A DNA stretch of 64,000 nt from Hypholoma sublateritium FD-334 SS-4. Its lineage: Eukaryota; Basidiomycota; Agaricomycetes; Agaricales; Strophariaceae. A program made the position numbers and the translations under genes. The DNA lies in contig KN817557.1 in the NCBI GenBank assembly GCA_000827495.1, positions 3,525 to 67,524 on the forward strand, written 5' to 3'. Under the pieces are notes generated by a model. It saw only the letters and a list, made by a program, of their open reading frames with translations. It ran no database searches and was not told the origin of the DNA. The stretch's first letter is position 1. Each line of letters starts with the position of its first letter. This document shows positions 10,673-21,789 of this stretch, piece after piece.

Positions 10673-12470
10673 AAAGCTCATGCTTGCAAAGTCTAATAGT
10701 AACTAACTTGATGTTATAACTCATTTTATGATAAGGCATAATGAGTGAACTGAAGAAAAATGACTGAGTCTGAAATTTGATCAAATTCTAAAATAGGTAC
10801 AATTTTCAATCAACTGTCAACCTTTATGCAAATAGCTGTAATAAAATAGATAGTTATATGAAACTTAATGAAAAACTATATTTATAAAGTATCCAAGTTG
10901 TATAAGATACAATAAAATCCAATAAAATTTTATAAATAGGAAATATAATAAAACTAAATAAAGATGAATAAAATATGGAATATAATGAAACTATATAAAT
11001 GTATATAAAATATGAAATTAAATGAAATTATATAAGATATCAACTAATAAAATTGCAGGACAAACATTGAAATGCACTTCATAAGATTGTATTGTTATAT
11101 TGAGATGAGCTGCAAGCCAGGGCCTAATTTGATTGAAACTAGGTGGTAGTCACTAGTGCACTTTGTTGTGTCATATCATGGCAATCTTGAGCAACTGGAA
11201 TATCAATGTCATCCTATTGGTGGAAACATAATAATGTATAATTGGGAGTTGGAGCAAGTGGCATTAATAAAATCATACAGAATATAGTATATTAGCATCC
11301 TAATCTATTACTTATTGACACTTGATCATCCATCATATAGCAGAGGCAATAGCTAAATAAATAAATAAAACTTACCAAAAACAAAGTATAACAAAAGTTT
11401 GCAAGCTCTCTTCAATTGATAAAAAATATGCATGCATGAATATTCTTGGAGCTTTAGAACACACAATGCTGATCATAGTTGTCAAATCTGCCTCACAAAT
11501 GTGCAGAAAAAGCAAGTGGGAGTTGTTGGCATCATATATACAAATTATCCAATGATTTTTTGAATGCTCATCCATTGGATGGACATTTGCACAAGGGAAA
11601 TGTGGTTAGATTTTAGATGTTGGTCTGGCAAAGGTGTAATGAAACAATACATAAAAATGGCTTTATAATTGCTGAACTTTTTGTTTGGTTCTTGCAGTGC
11701 CTCTTGCAAAATATCCTGATTTGTGTGGATAGCCAGGATGATCATTGAACATATATGCTATCTAACTTTGCTGTTTTCAATACATTCAGTGGAAATGCAA
11801 CAACAAAAAGGATTACATGTGTAATATAATTTTAGAAAGTTGTATATATTGTTGAATTTCTTGTGTATTGTTCCCTAGAACAAGCTGATGAAAAATGAGT
11901 TGATAAAGAAGTAATGATGTGACAGAACCAATGAATATACAAAAGCCAAAAAAATAAGTGAAGGTAAACATATGCTCAACTCGGCAGGTATATTGAACTG
12001 GGTGGGTTTATGATAACAGGAGCATCACTGATAGCATACAATGTATGTTCTCTGCTCAGTTGCATTTAAATGCACTTTAGTTTTGCTGCTTAGCATTATT
12101 CCTCCTAACATAAAGTCTGAATTCTTTAATTCAGATGTCCCTTGGCTTGAAAGCATAACATTCAATGGCAGTACTCAGATACATCTTCAGGAGACCTGCA
12201 AGCCAATACAAGGGAAAAAAGACTATTGATGCCTGCTGACCTTTGTGTGTTGATACTGTGAATGCAAGCAGATACATGGGCAGTATGTGTATGCCCACCA
12301 TTAAATACCCAATTCAAATAATTCACCAATAAATAACAGATATATATATACTATTATATTCATTTATCTACCAATTAATAGCTACTAGTTACATATAGCT
12401 GTACACAAACTCATTATACTTAAATACAAATACCAGAACAAAATATTCTCACTACTGCAAACTCTATACA
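10673..12470. other. very AT-rich stretch without genes
   Basis: Low-complexity AT-rich sequence; around 10840-11050 short AATAAAAT/ATAAAACT words recur. Frames longer than 60 codons here show no recognisable motif and no codon bias. Confidence 0.5.
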
Positions 12471-12475
12471 GTGTA

Positions 12476-13264
12476 CCGGCAGTCCTTTGGACACCATCAC
12501 TTCTTTGGACACTTAGCTCTAGCTCACTTACATCATTTTCAACCATCATGAAACTTTGTACATATCTTGAAACAAGTATACAGATCATGTACAAATAATT
12601 TAGGATTAATTGAAAAAGTCACAAAAGTGCTATGGCATTGATTACAGTAAAAATAATTGAATTGGTGGTATATTGTTATACTTGTTTGTAGTTTCACTTA
12701 AATTGGATTGATTTTATATTCCAAAAAATTATTTACAGGTAACCAACCCTGCTGAGAATAGAAGTGGGAATGAATATTAATATTTAGAGGGAAATTAGAG
12801 GCAACAGAAGTGTTGGACATATGGGTCATTAACAATGTGACAAGTACAGCTTTCCTTCCATCTATCTCAGCATAATGTGAGAACTGAAATAGTGTGATAT
12901 AACAGGTAAAAGCCTCTCAGATAGATATAAGTATTTCCTGAAGATGTCTCTGGTGGAAGAGAGTGAAGATGGGGACAAAGACGGTGGGCATGATGAAAAG
13001 GTGAGTATGCTAATAAATGATCAGATACTTTCTCACATCCTTTTGTGCACTGTCACATTGTGTCTGAAAAAGTGAATTTTGTGACAAATGGCCTTGTTTT
13101 TTAAATGCCATAGTCATCCAGATTTACTGCTTCATTAATTTCAAAAAAGTGATATTCTATTATAGAAGATAGTCATGAAGGTGACTATCAAGTTAAAATG
13201 AGAAATATCTGTGTCTAAACATTGTAATATATGATTGTGCTTAGCCTGTCCAAAGGACTGCCGG
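12476..13264. mobile_element. Tc1/mariner-like non-autonomous element (TA target duplication)
   Basis: The termini CCGGCAGTCCTTTGGACA (from 12476) and TGTCCAAAGGACTGCCGG (to 13264) are perfect inverted repeats. The match extends outward as TGTA on the left and TACA on the right, consistent with TA target duplications at 12474-12475 and 13265-13266. The element is 789 bases long and AT-rich, with no transposase frame. A TA duplication and short TIRs fit the Tc1/mariner group, so a partner transposase elsewhere is assumed. Confidence 0.75.
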
Positions 13265-13270
13265 TACATT

Positions 13271-13545
13271 GTAATACCATACAAATACCAAATCATATCA
13301 TAACAAAGTGCATATCATCATAAAAATTATACCTCTACTGCCACCTAGGCCTCTCATCCGGCTGTGCTGCCCTCCACTGCGCTCTCAGCTTCCCCTCACT
13401 CTTCATCCACCCCAGCCTCCTTTCCCTCCTCTCCCTTCCTCCAACCACACTACTACTACCTGCCTGATCAAGGTCCTCAAACTCCCTCACCAAATTCCTT
13501 ACACTACTCCCACTGCTCCTCTTAGTCTGCACCTCCCTTGCTATA
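13271..13545 (-). pseudogene. displaced decayed copy of the 3' end of the 1332-aa gene at 28991-33148
   Basis: On the minus strand this reads KRSSGSSVRNLVREFEDL and ends RPRWQ then stop; the gene at 29 kb ends with RRSSGSSVRDLVRGFEDL and RPRWR then stop. Homology continues past the stop into about 60 bases of 3' flank (ATACCATACAAATACC), so this is copied genomic DNA and not only coding sequence. The copy is enriched in C-to-T and G-to-A changes. It begins within a few bases of the end of the Tc1/mariner-like element. Confidence 0.85.
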
Positions 13546-14831
13546 AGATGCACCAAAAAAATTATTTAGTAAAAAAATTAATTTTGATGACCTGGAGGTA
13601 TTTAAACTTCCAAAATCCATACTTGAATTGACCTGGATCTGTGGGAACAGGTAATCCAGATCTGCAGGTCAGGTATCTTGTAGGTATTCCCACATGTCAA
13701 CCTGCGAGTACCTGCAGGCAGATCTATACTACTCATATTTAGCCTTAGTACTAGTGATTGTTGCGGGTTGACAAACCCCACACAGGTCACAGATAGGGTA
13801 CGGCAGGTCAGAGTACAGGTTTGGAAATCCAGATCCTCAAAAAACTTATACCCCAGCTGCAGGTCAGAGGTCTAAATTTTGTCTAAATTTATTGTATATG
13901 CATTTAATCATGATGCAAATTACACAAAAAAAATTCAGATGTTTTTATTGAGAATTGAAGGTACACACTACAAACATTGGCTTATATGATATGCAAATAT
14001 ATATTGAATCATGAAAGATTTTATTGAAACTTTAATCAATATTAAATAACTACTGATATTCTGAGTACATTTAAAGTAAAACATCAAATAGGAAAAGAAA
14101 AAACAAGCAACAATTATATTTGCGATAAGGCTATAACATTTGGCATCAGTTCTATTGCACTTATATTTAGCATAAAATCAGAATAACATTGGAATCTATT
14201 TGAACCACTGACCTTCCAGTGGCCTTCATATCGCTAAACTTGCTCGAAACAGCAACTTAGTTGATACCTACTCTTTGAATATTGTTATTTATTAGATACT
14301 ATGTAGTTTCTGATATCAGTGTCCAAGTACACAGTTTCTCAGTAGAGTAGTGGTTAGTGTCATGTGTTAGTTTGAATATTGCTTGATTATATTTTGATTT
14401 TATCCTGAATGCCACCAGGATATCATCGCCAGAATATGCCCTTTTTTATTTAAAATATAATTGTTGCTTTTTTCACTGGGTGTATTTGATCTTATATCTC
14501 AGATATCCTTAGTCTAAAATCAGTTGTTAAATATTAACAGGATATTAAATATAATCAATTCAACATTCAGCCTTTACTCACAGAATGTATAAGCCAATAT
14601 TCACAGGGACAGTGGTAGTAGGAGTATTTGTTGTCAGTAAATTAATTATTTACAATATCAAATCAGACTAATTAAAATACTTTTGAGTGTTGTAAATTTT
14701 ATTAAAGGTTTTCGTAGTGTTTTTAATTGATTCAAAAGTTATAATATAATTTCACATGTACAATAATATATTATTTGACCTATTAATGTGCAAAACCCAC
14801 CAAAACCCATATCCACAGTCACAGGTATGGG
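13546..14831. other. AT-rich flank with ACCTG/CAGGT words; target of the copia insertion
   Basis: From about 13590 to 13870 the words ACCTG, CAGGT and TGCAGGTC recur in both orientations. The rest is AT-rich without coding potential. ATGGG at 14827-14831 is the left copy of the target duplication of the following copia element. Confidence 0.55.
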
Positions 14832-15166
14832 TATTGGACATTGGACATCCCTTGTGCTTGGCACCTATCCCATTTTAAATGCTTATATTTACAAATAATA
14901 TACATTGTGGTGTGCATGTCTATAGCTTGCATGCACCTCATGGACACATTTCTTTTATATTGATTTTTGTCCATTTATATTTTATCTTAGTCACACATAG
15001 ATACCCCAAGTACGCATCGTAGACCTGCCATTTCCTTATAGTTAGATTCCCCTCAAATGACTTCCTCAGTTGATCCTTATTAATCTCTGAGGTGAGTTCT
15101 CTATTTCCGTAGTCACTTCGTACATATGCTGATTGTACGTAGCATATACTTGTATCCATTTCTATA
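14832..15166 (+). repeat. 5' LTR of the copia element
   Basis: Starts TATTGGACATTGGACATCC and ends CCATTTCTATA. It is the same length as the 3' LTR and co-linear with it throughout. The canonical TG..CA ends appear as TA..TA in both LTRs. Differences between the LTRs are mostly transitions. Confidence 0.92.
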
Positions 15167-15182
15167 GGTTATGGGCCCCGAC
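15167..15182 (+). promoter_or_regulatory. primer-binding site (initiator tRNA-Met anticodon half)
   Basis: GGTTATGGGCCCC directly abuts the 5' LTR. It differs at one base from GGTTATGAGCCC, the complement of the initiator tRNA-Met anticodon stem-loop, which is the half-tRNA primer site known from several copia elements. Confidence 0.75.
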
Positions 15183-15253
15183 CTCAGAGTTTAAAATCAC
15201 AAAGGAAGTACCTCACTAAATCTACCCTTCCCAAATCTACTACCAATCCCAAC

Positions 15254-15770
15254 ATGTCTACTATGAAACTTGGCAACGAATTTCTGTGGATCCCCAAGCT
15301 TGATGCTATGGAATATAACTGGGTTGTATATTATGACTGTCTCTTAATCTCTATAGATGCTCAAGGGCTAGGAGATCACCTGGACGGCACAGTGACAATG
15401 CCTACTAACCCCCATCCACCACCGACGGATGGATCCACGCAGACATTCTTAGCTGAGCAAAAAACTACAGTGTTGAAATATCAGAAGAAGTTAAAGACGT
15501 GGAAGCAAGAAGCAGCAATTGTCAAACAACAGCTTGCTGGCATGATCTCAGACACTCTATTTTTGAAGATTCAGCTGCTGCCTACAGTCAAGGAAATCTG
15601 AAGTGCACTTGAGAATACCTTTTAGGTTAAATCTCACATGGTTTCCATAGACCTTTGGTGCCACTTACAGGAAGAGCGGTGCATGGAGAAAGGAGATATA
15701 CAGGCGCATTTTCCAAAATTGCATCTTATGCGCAAAGAATTTACATCAAGGGACATCCTTCCAATGATAC
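15254..15770 (+). pseudogene. copia gag, N-terminal half
   Basis: The first frame (15254-15601) has PKLDAMEYNWVVYYDCLL, matching the start of the fungal copia Gag domain. Stops at 15599 and about 15623 sit where the family has Trp and an acidic or Gln residue, consistent with TGG-to-TGA and CAG-to-TAG changes. The continuation SIDLWCHLQEERCMEKGD, in the frame of 15638, is the conserved RLQ(E/D)..C.E..D Gag segment. The frame then shifts near 15745-15770. Confidence 0.8.
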
Positions 15771-17508
15771 AGAATTTTATGCTATTGCCATGGGCTCACT
15801 CCTGCCATCCTACACTGCTTTTGTGTCAGTCATAGATGCTACCTTCCACACAACTGTATCCACTCACCTTGCCATCTCAATCTCCACTGAATCAACTGAT
15901 TATATTCCCCCATCCCCATCATCCGACAATCTAATTCAGAGTGTCACGGACGAGTATGAGCACTGCCTTCTATGTCAGAAGATTGGCAAGAAGGACACTG
16001 AAAATTTTGCCTTTTATTCCAATGATTCCTTAAAAGGAACCAAAGGAAGCTTGAGCTTGAAATCAGACATCAAGTGCTTCAATTGTCACAAAACTGGACA
16101 CTACAAATCTAATTGCTGGGAAAAGGGGGGACCTAAGGAGGGCCAGTGCCCCAAGCATGGCAGGGGTGATGTAAAAGGGAAGGGCAAAGCTAAAGACAAA
16201 GATAATAAACCTAATGACAAGGGCAAGGGAAAAGAAAAGGAGAAGAACACCGTGAACAAAGCCTCTGACAACTTATCTCTTGAAGCATGGATGACACCTT
16301 ACATTGATGATCTTGTTGTTAACCCAATGGAGACCCTGCCTGAGGAGCAGGATGTCTATGTCTTGCAAGCACCATCTGTTGCATACCACACAGCAATCGG
16401 CACATTGATGCAACTTCACACTGAAAAAATTGCCTGGCTGTTGGACAATGATGAAGGCCAAAGTGATGATGATAATGATATGCCTAGTCTCCAAAGTGTC
16501 AGTGACTCTGAGGATAACTGCAACAATAACAATGAACTGTTGTCTCGCAAAGCACCCAAGTTTGACTTACCGGTGCTTAATGCACTGCATTGCGATGATA
16601 GCAATAACAAGGACATGCCAGGCCTCCAAGAAGTCTCAGATGTGGACTCTGAAGACGAGCTCAAATATGTGGATAACTCCTATGATTTTTCAGGTGAAGA
16701 ATCAGACCTTGATGAATTTGAATTCTTTGAGGACTTGTTAGACAACAATGGTATTTACCTTGGTGAAACCAAGGTCATACCTTTTGACAATGTGGCATAC
16801 ATGACTACATACACAGTCGAGGAGCTCACCACTCCATCTGTAAATGCCGATATAGACCTCTATGACTCAGGTGCTACCCATCATATGTCTGGTGCCAAAC
16901 ATCATTTCCTTAATTTTGTTGACATCATGCCCAAACCAATTTCTGAGGCAGACAACCGATCATTTGATGCAACTGGGATAGGAGATATACTTGTCTACCT
17001 ACCCAATGGCGACCAAGGGGTCTCTGAAGTCCTCCTTAAAGATGTTCTGTTTGCATCTATGATAAGCATTATGCTTGTCTCGATCAGCTGGATTGTTGAG
17101 ACTGGCTCTTTTGTTTTATTCAGAGGTACCACCTGCAAAATATTTAACAAGGAGCAAGAATGCATTGGGAAAATCCCTGTCAAGGGTGGATTTTACCATG
17201 TATACGCCAAATGTCGACCACCCGCAAACTTTGCTGGGAAGTCTAATATCCTAATGACTATTGACAAACTGCACTGTTGTCTTGGGCATGTCTTGCACAA
17301 ACACGCAAAAGCTCTAGTGACAAAAGGGCTTATTCTTGGAATTGATCTCAATCCAAACAGTCAACCTATCATCTGTGAATCCTGCGAGTGGGCCAAGGGA
17401 CAGCGCAAAGTCATCCGCAAGGAGAGAGCTATGGAGCGCGCTGCCGCAGTCAGCGACAAAACACACTTGGACCTCTGGGGGCCATCGCCTGTGGAGAGCA
17501 TCAACTAG
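15745..17508 (+). pseudogene. copia gag C-terminus, protease and GAG-pre-integrase
   Basis: Read in one long frame. It contains a CCHC zinc knuckle CFNCHKTGHYKSNC at about 16075-16117, a Lys-rich linker, an acidic Asp/Asn-rich stretch, the protease motif DSGATHHMS at about 16864, a conserved LKDVLFASM segment and the GAG-pre-integrase cluster LHCCLGHVLHKHAK then CESCEWAKGQ. It ends in HLDLWGP, which supplies the first catalytic Asp of integrase. The stop at 17506 is an in-frame TAG followed at once by more integrase sequence. Confidence 0.88.
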
Positions 17509-19009
17509 AAACGATGTTATATCAGTTTCACAGACAATCACAGCCAATTCACTCACGTCTACTTCCTGTCAATGAAGGATCAGGCATTCCGAGCATATGT
17601 CAAACTTGAGGCGTGGTATCTCACGCAGCTGGGCATTCAGCTCAAGTGTCTTCACATGGATTGTGGTGGCAAATATCTAAGTGCTGACTTCTCAAATCAT
17701 CTGAAGTTGATGGGCACAATCCAAAAGCTCACAGTGCATGACACGCCTGAATATAATGGTGTCGCAGAGTGCCTGAATCACACTATCCTTGCCAAAGTCT
17801 GCGGCATATTGCATGTTTTCAAGTGTGCATGCATGACACCAGTGGGAACAAGCTACAGGCATGTTCTAAAATTGGCATCTGGGTCGGATTCAACGAGGAG
17901 AGCAATGCTCACCAAATTTATTGGGCTGACAAATGCAGCATAATGGTCAAGCAGAGCGTGAAGTTCACCTTTGAGGATGAGGTCACTGTGGATGCGGCAC
18001 TGCTTGAGTGGGAGATAAGCACCAACATTGACCCTAACACGGCTGTCAACCCAAATATAGACAATCACACACCTATTTTGAGATGTGCCACTGTTGAGGA
18101 TGCTGCGGATGATAAAGATAATGTGTCCAAGTCCCAAAATCCCACAGACCACATCGAAAATTGCTTCCACAATAACAAACTTGCCCCTGACCGCGCACCC
18201 ATTGAGCCGCAACATGGATCGTGCATTTGGAGAGAGTCTGAGTACGTCCACAGGTTGCACGATGGTACTGGACTGTCCAGCGCGCATCCATCTGATCCAC
18301 TGATCCCAGCAGGAATACAGGAGGGTTTGGATGCAGGGGGAGTGGCAGATGACGAGAGTGGAGGGGAAGAGGATGAGTGGGAGATGGTGGAGGTTGCAGA
18401 GCACACGATGGCGGTGGTGATGGCTGGGGCAGAAGGGCTGACCCCAACTTTTGAGGAAGCGTGGAAGAGAGCAGACTGGCCTAAATGGGAAGAGGCAATC
18501 AACAAAGAACTCGTGTCGTTGAAGGTAAACAACACATACAAGCTTATTGAGCATCCACCACATGTAAATGTCATCAAGTGCCACTGGGTTCTGTGCATCA
18601 AAAAGAACTCAGCAGGCGAGATTGACAAATACAAGGCTCGCCTCATGGCAAAGAGTTTCACTCAAATTCATGGTGTGGATTATTATGAGACATATTCTCC
18701 TGTGGCTATGCTCACATTTTTTTGCCTTCTTCTCGTACTCACCACACACAATGATTGGGTCACCAATATCTTCGACTGCGACACTGCTTACCTCAACAGC
18801 AAACTAGGGGAGCATGAGATGATGTACCTCGAACAGCCCACTCATTATGAGACATGAAATCGATGCACACATGTTTGGCGCCTTAAGAAGATGCTGTATG
18901 GGTTGAAGCAGGGAGCGAGAAATTGGTACGAAGCTGATCAGGGAGTTTTTGTAAAGAAAACAGGGAAAGATTTGCTCTTCCTTGCCATCCACATCGATGA
19001 TTGTCTCAT
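17509..19009 (+). pseudogene. copia integrase core and N-terminal reverse transcriptase
   Basis: Integrase continues as ISFTDNHSQFTHVYFLSM, with the second Asp in HMDCGGKY and the Glu in EYNGVAECLNHTI. About 60 codons of the usual integrase C-terminus are missing after GILH, with a frame change into KIGIWVGFNEESNAHQIYW. The RVT_2 reverse transcriptase follows: WEEAINKELVSL, DKYKARLMAKSFTQ, FDCDTAYLNS in place of D-K-A-FLNG, a TGA at 18855, LKKMLYGLKQGARNWYE, and HIDDCLITG for the YVDD box. The frame stops there because a TIR element is inserted at 19017. Confidence 0.9.
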
Positions 19010-19198
19010 CACTGGCCACCAGTAGCAGCTGGTTTCATCTATCAAGTAAAGGTAGCTGCCTAAATATGTTCATGCATCCACAAGGGTAGTTGCCTGCCAC
19101 CTAGGGCAACTGCTCAACAGCCTATTTCTGAGGCTTTATCAGTGTAAATACCTGCTTGACCACTGGAAACAGACCAATGCCAGGCCCGGCATGTATTG

Positions 19199-21250
19199 GC
19201 ATGTGGCTGAGTTTGAAAAAAAGAGCAAAAAGATGTTAAGGCCGGCTCAAGGGCATGAAACATTCCCATGGTCAGTCAAAAATGTGAAAATTGCCCAAAA
19301 ATAAAATCTAATAGAAACACAGTCAGCTGTCCATTTCTTCTGCTTAAAATAGATTTGGCTATTGGTAAATTAAATTATAGATGGCTTGAAGGCTTGAAAA
19401 ATTCCCACAGTCCCTCAAAATTGTGAAATTTCTCAAAAATCAAAATTTTTAATAAATGAACTTAGTTGCTAATTTCTCTTGCCTAAAGATAGAAATACCT
19501 AGTACTATTTTGGAATATAGTCTAAAAATTGAAAAAGAAAAATTGAGAATGTAGGCCCTGTCTCACACTTTCCAAATCTGCCAAAATTATATAAATAGCA
19601 TTTTTCCTCATTGAGAAAAATGCAAAATATCCGCGGAAAGCCGGTGGTGAGTTTATAAATAGAAACACAAATTACAAAGAAATTCAGGAAAAATCACCTA
19701 AAAATATGAAATATTCATAGTTTTCTAAATATACCCTCATGTCCTTATTTGGTGCTTTCCTTATTGAGCAATTTTCACTGATGGTGGCATTATTCTGCCT
19801 TTCTTCACAATAAATTAAACTGTATCTCTGTCAATTCTTCATGGATTTCCTTCAAATCTTTCAGATAAGAATTTGGAAGCTCCTAGCTATGTACTTGAGG
19901 TGTATACGTAGCAGATCAAACAAATTTAATAGGTGAAAACTCCCATCTGCACTGATGGTAGCATTATTCCCCTTCTCCTCCCAGTACAGATATGAGTCTA
20001 CTTCTGTCAATTCTTGATGGATTACCTTCAATTTTTTTAGATAAGGCCATGGTAATATCTATTTATATAGTTGTTATATTTGTATAGCAGATCAAGAATG
20101 TCTTGCAGGTGAAAACTCCGAAGTAGACTACCATCTCCTCCTCCTACTGAATGATTAGCTTGTTTCATGGTCAATTCTGCTCAGATAAACATGTTATAAT
20201 ATGCATTAGAAAGATCTTTACAAGGTCTAAATAGCTGTACTGTGATCAATAAAATAGCTGCATTATTGATAGAGATGAGCACTAGGCAAGTAGATCAGAA
20301 TGCCAGATGTATCTCAATTTACTAGGCTGTTAGCTATAATGCTGGGCCTTATTCAATGGCTTTAATAGGTGACTATGGCTATATCCCAACCCTTCCAAAT
20401 TATAGAATTGAAATATATAGTCAGATGGCTTCTCCATAAAGTTTCTATGAGTGTACACTTAAAATACTGTATTTCAGACATTGTGCAATGATGAACAAAC
20501 AGAACAAAACATGGTGGATAGTGTTAGAACTGCATTAACAATCGCACATTCTCAAAAAACCAACTAAGGAATCCTAGCAGAACTGACCAAGATAAATGGG
20601 CAAATGCAACGAAATTGGTAGGAGGCCATCATTTGGTGGTCACTCACACCCATTTTCTCAACCACCAGCTTCATCTCAGCATTCCTATTGCTTCTAAGTA
20701 CCAGAGGTACCACTATGCTTTAGAGCTAATAAAAATATTTCCCATTTTTAGGTGATTTTTTCTGAATTTCTTTGTAATTTGTGTTTCTATTTATAAACTC
20801 ACCACTGGCTTTCCGCGGATATTTTGCATTTTTCTCAATGAAGAAAAATGCTATTTATATAATTTTGGCAGATTTGGAAAGTGTGAGACAGGGCCTACAT
20901 TCTCAATTTTTCTTTTTCAATTTTTAGACTATATTCCAAAATAGTACTAGGTATTTCTATCTTTAGGCAAGAGAAATTAGCAACTAAGTTCATTTATTAA
21001 AAATTTTGATTTTTGAGAAATTTCACAATTTTGAGGGACTGTGGGAATTTTTCAAGCCTTCAAGCCATCTATAATTTAATTTACCAATAGCCAAATCTAT
21101 TTTAAGCAGAAGAAATGGACAGCTGACTGTGTTTCTATTAGATTTTATTTTTTGGGCAATTTTCACATTTTTGACTGACCGTGGGAATGTTTCATACCCT
21201 TGAGCCAGCCTTAACATCTTTTTGCTCTTTTTTCAAACTCAACCACATGC
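19199..21250. mobile_element. nested foldback-type element with about 520-base inverted arms
   Basis: The left arm (19199-19717) and right arm (20730-21250) are near-identical reverse complements, including the unusual CCGCGGA flanked by AT-rich sequence. The 1-kb centre (19718-20729) is AT-rich and non-coding. It contains two tandem copies of a 165-180 base unit (19778-19942 and 19957-20120). Weaker inverted similarity continues outward for about 50 bases on both sides (GGCATGTGG, AATGCC). The long arms would fold into a stable hairpin RNA if transcribed. Confidence 0.8.
19778..20120 (+). repeat. two tandem direct repeats of about 170 bases
   Basis: Units at 19778-19942 and 19957-20120 share ACTGATGGT, GCATTATTC, TCTGTCAATTCTT, GATTTCCTTCAA/GATTACCTTCAA, CAGATCAA and end GGTGAAAACTCC. 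A third relative is at 7181-7337, outside this element. Confidence 0.75.
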
Positions 21251-21789
21251 CAGCTCATGCTGGAAAATGGCACTGGGGCATTGCCCACTCAGCAAGCTCT
21301 TACTGGGTTTCCAGAAATTCTTGAGAATCTGTGAAAAACACATTATGTCTCAAATTTTCAAAAATACTCTATTCTTACCTAAAATAGCAATAATCCTGTA
21401 AGCTAGTAGCCTTTGGCTGGCCACTCTCAATTTGCCTCAATTTGCCTTCTGGACAGCTTGAATCCTGTCTTTACCATCTGTGCATATTGCACACTGGAGC
21501 CATTGTCATACAATGCCGGAGAGCACCGGAACTGGAGCTCAATGTTGTGTTCAACACTGGCCGGCAGGGCCTGGCATGCCGCCACAACGCCGCTGCTCAG
21601 CTATAGCTACAAAAAGTTGGCATGTGGTGCAAGGGGTATGCAAAAAAAAAAATGGAACACGAGGTTGTAAAATTTTGTTAAGGGCTCGCTGACCACCCCC
21701 CCTCCCCCTTACCTTCTAAATAAGGAAATTATTACATAATTATTATTACAAATCACGCATCAATCTTTCTTTCGACGCTTTCTGGAGTC

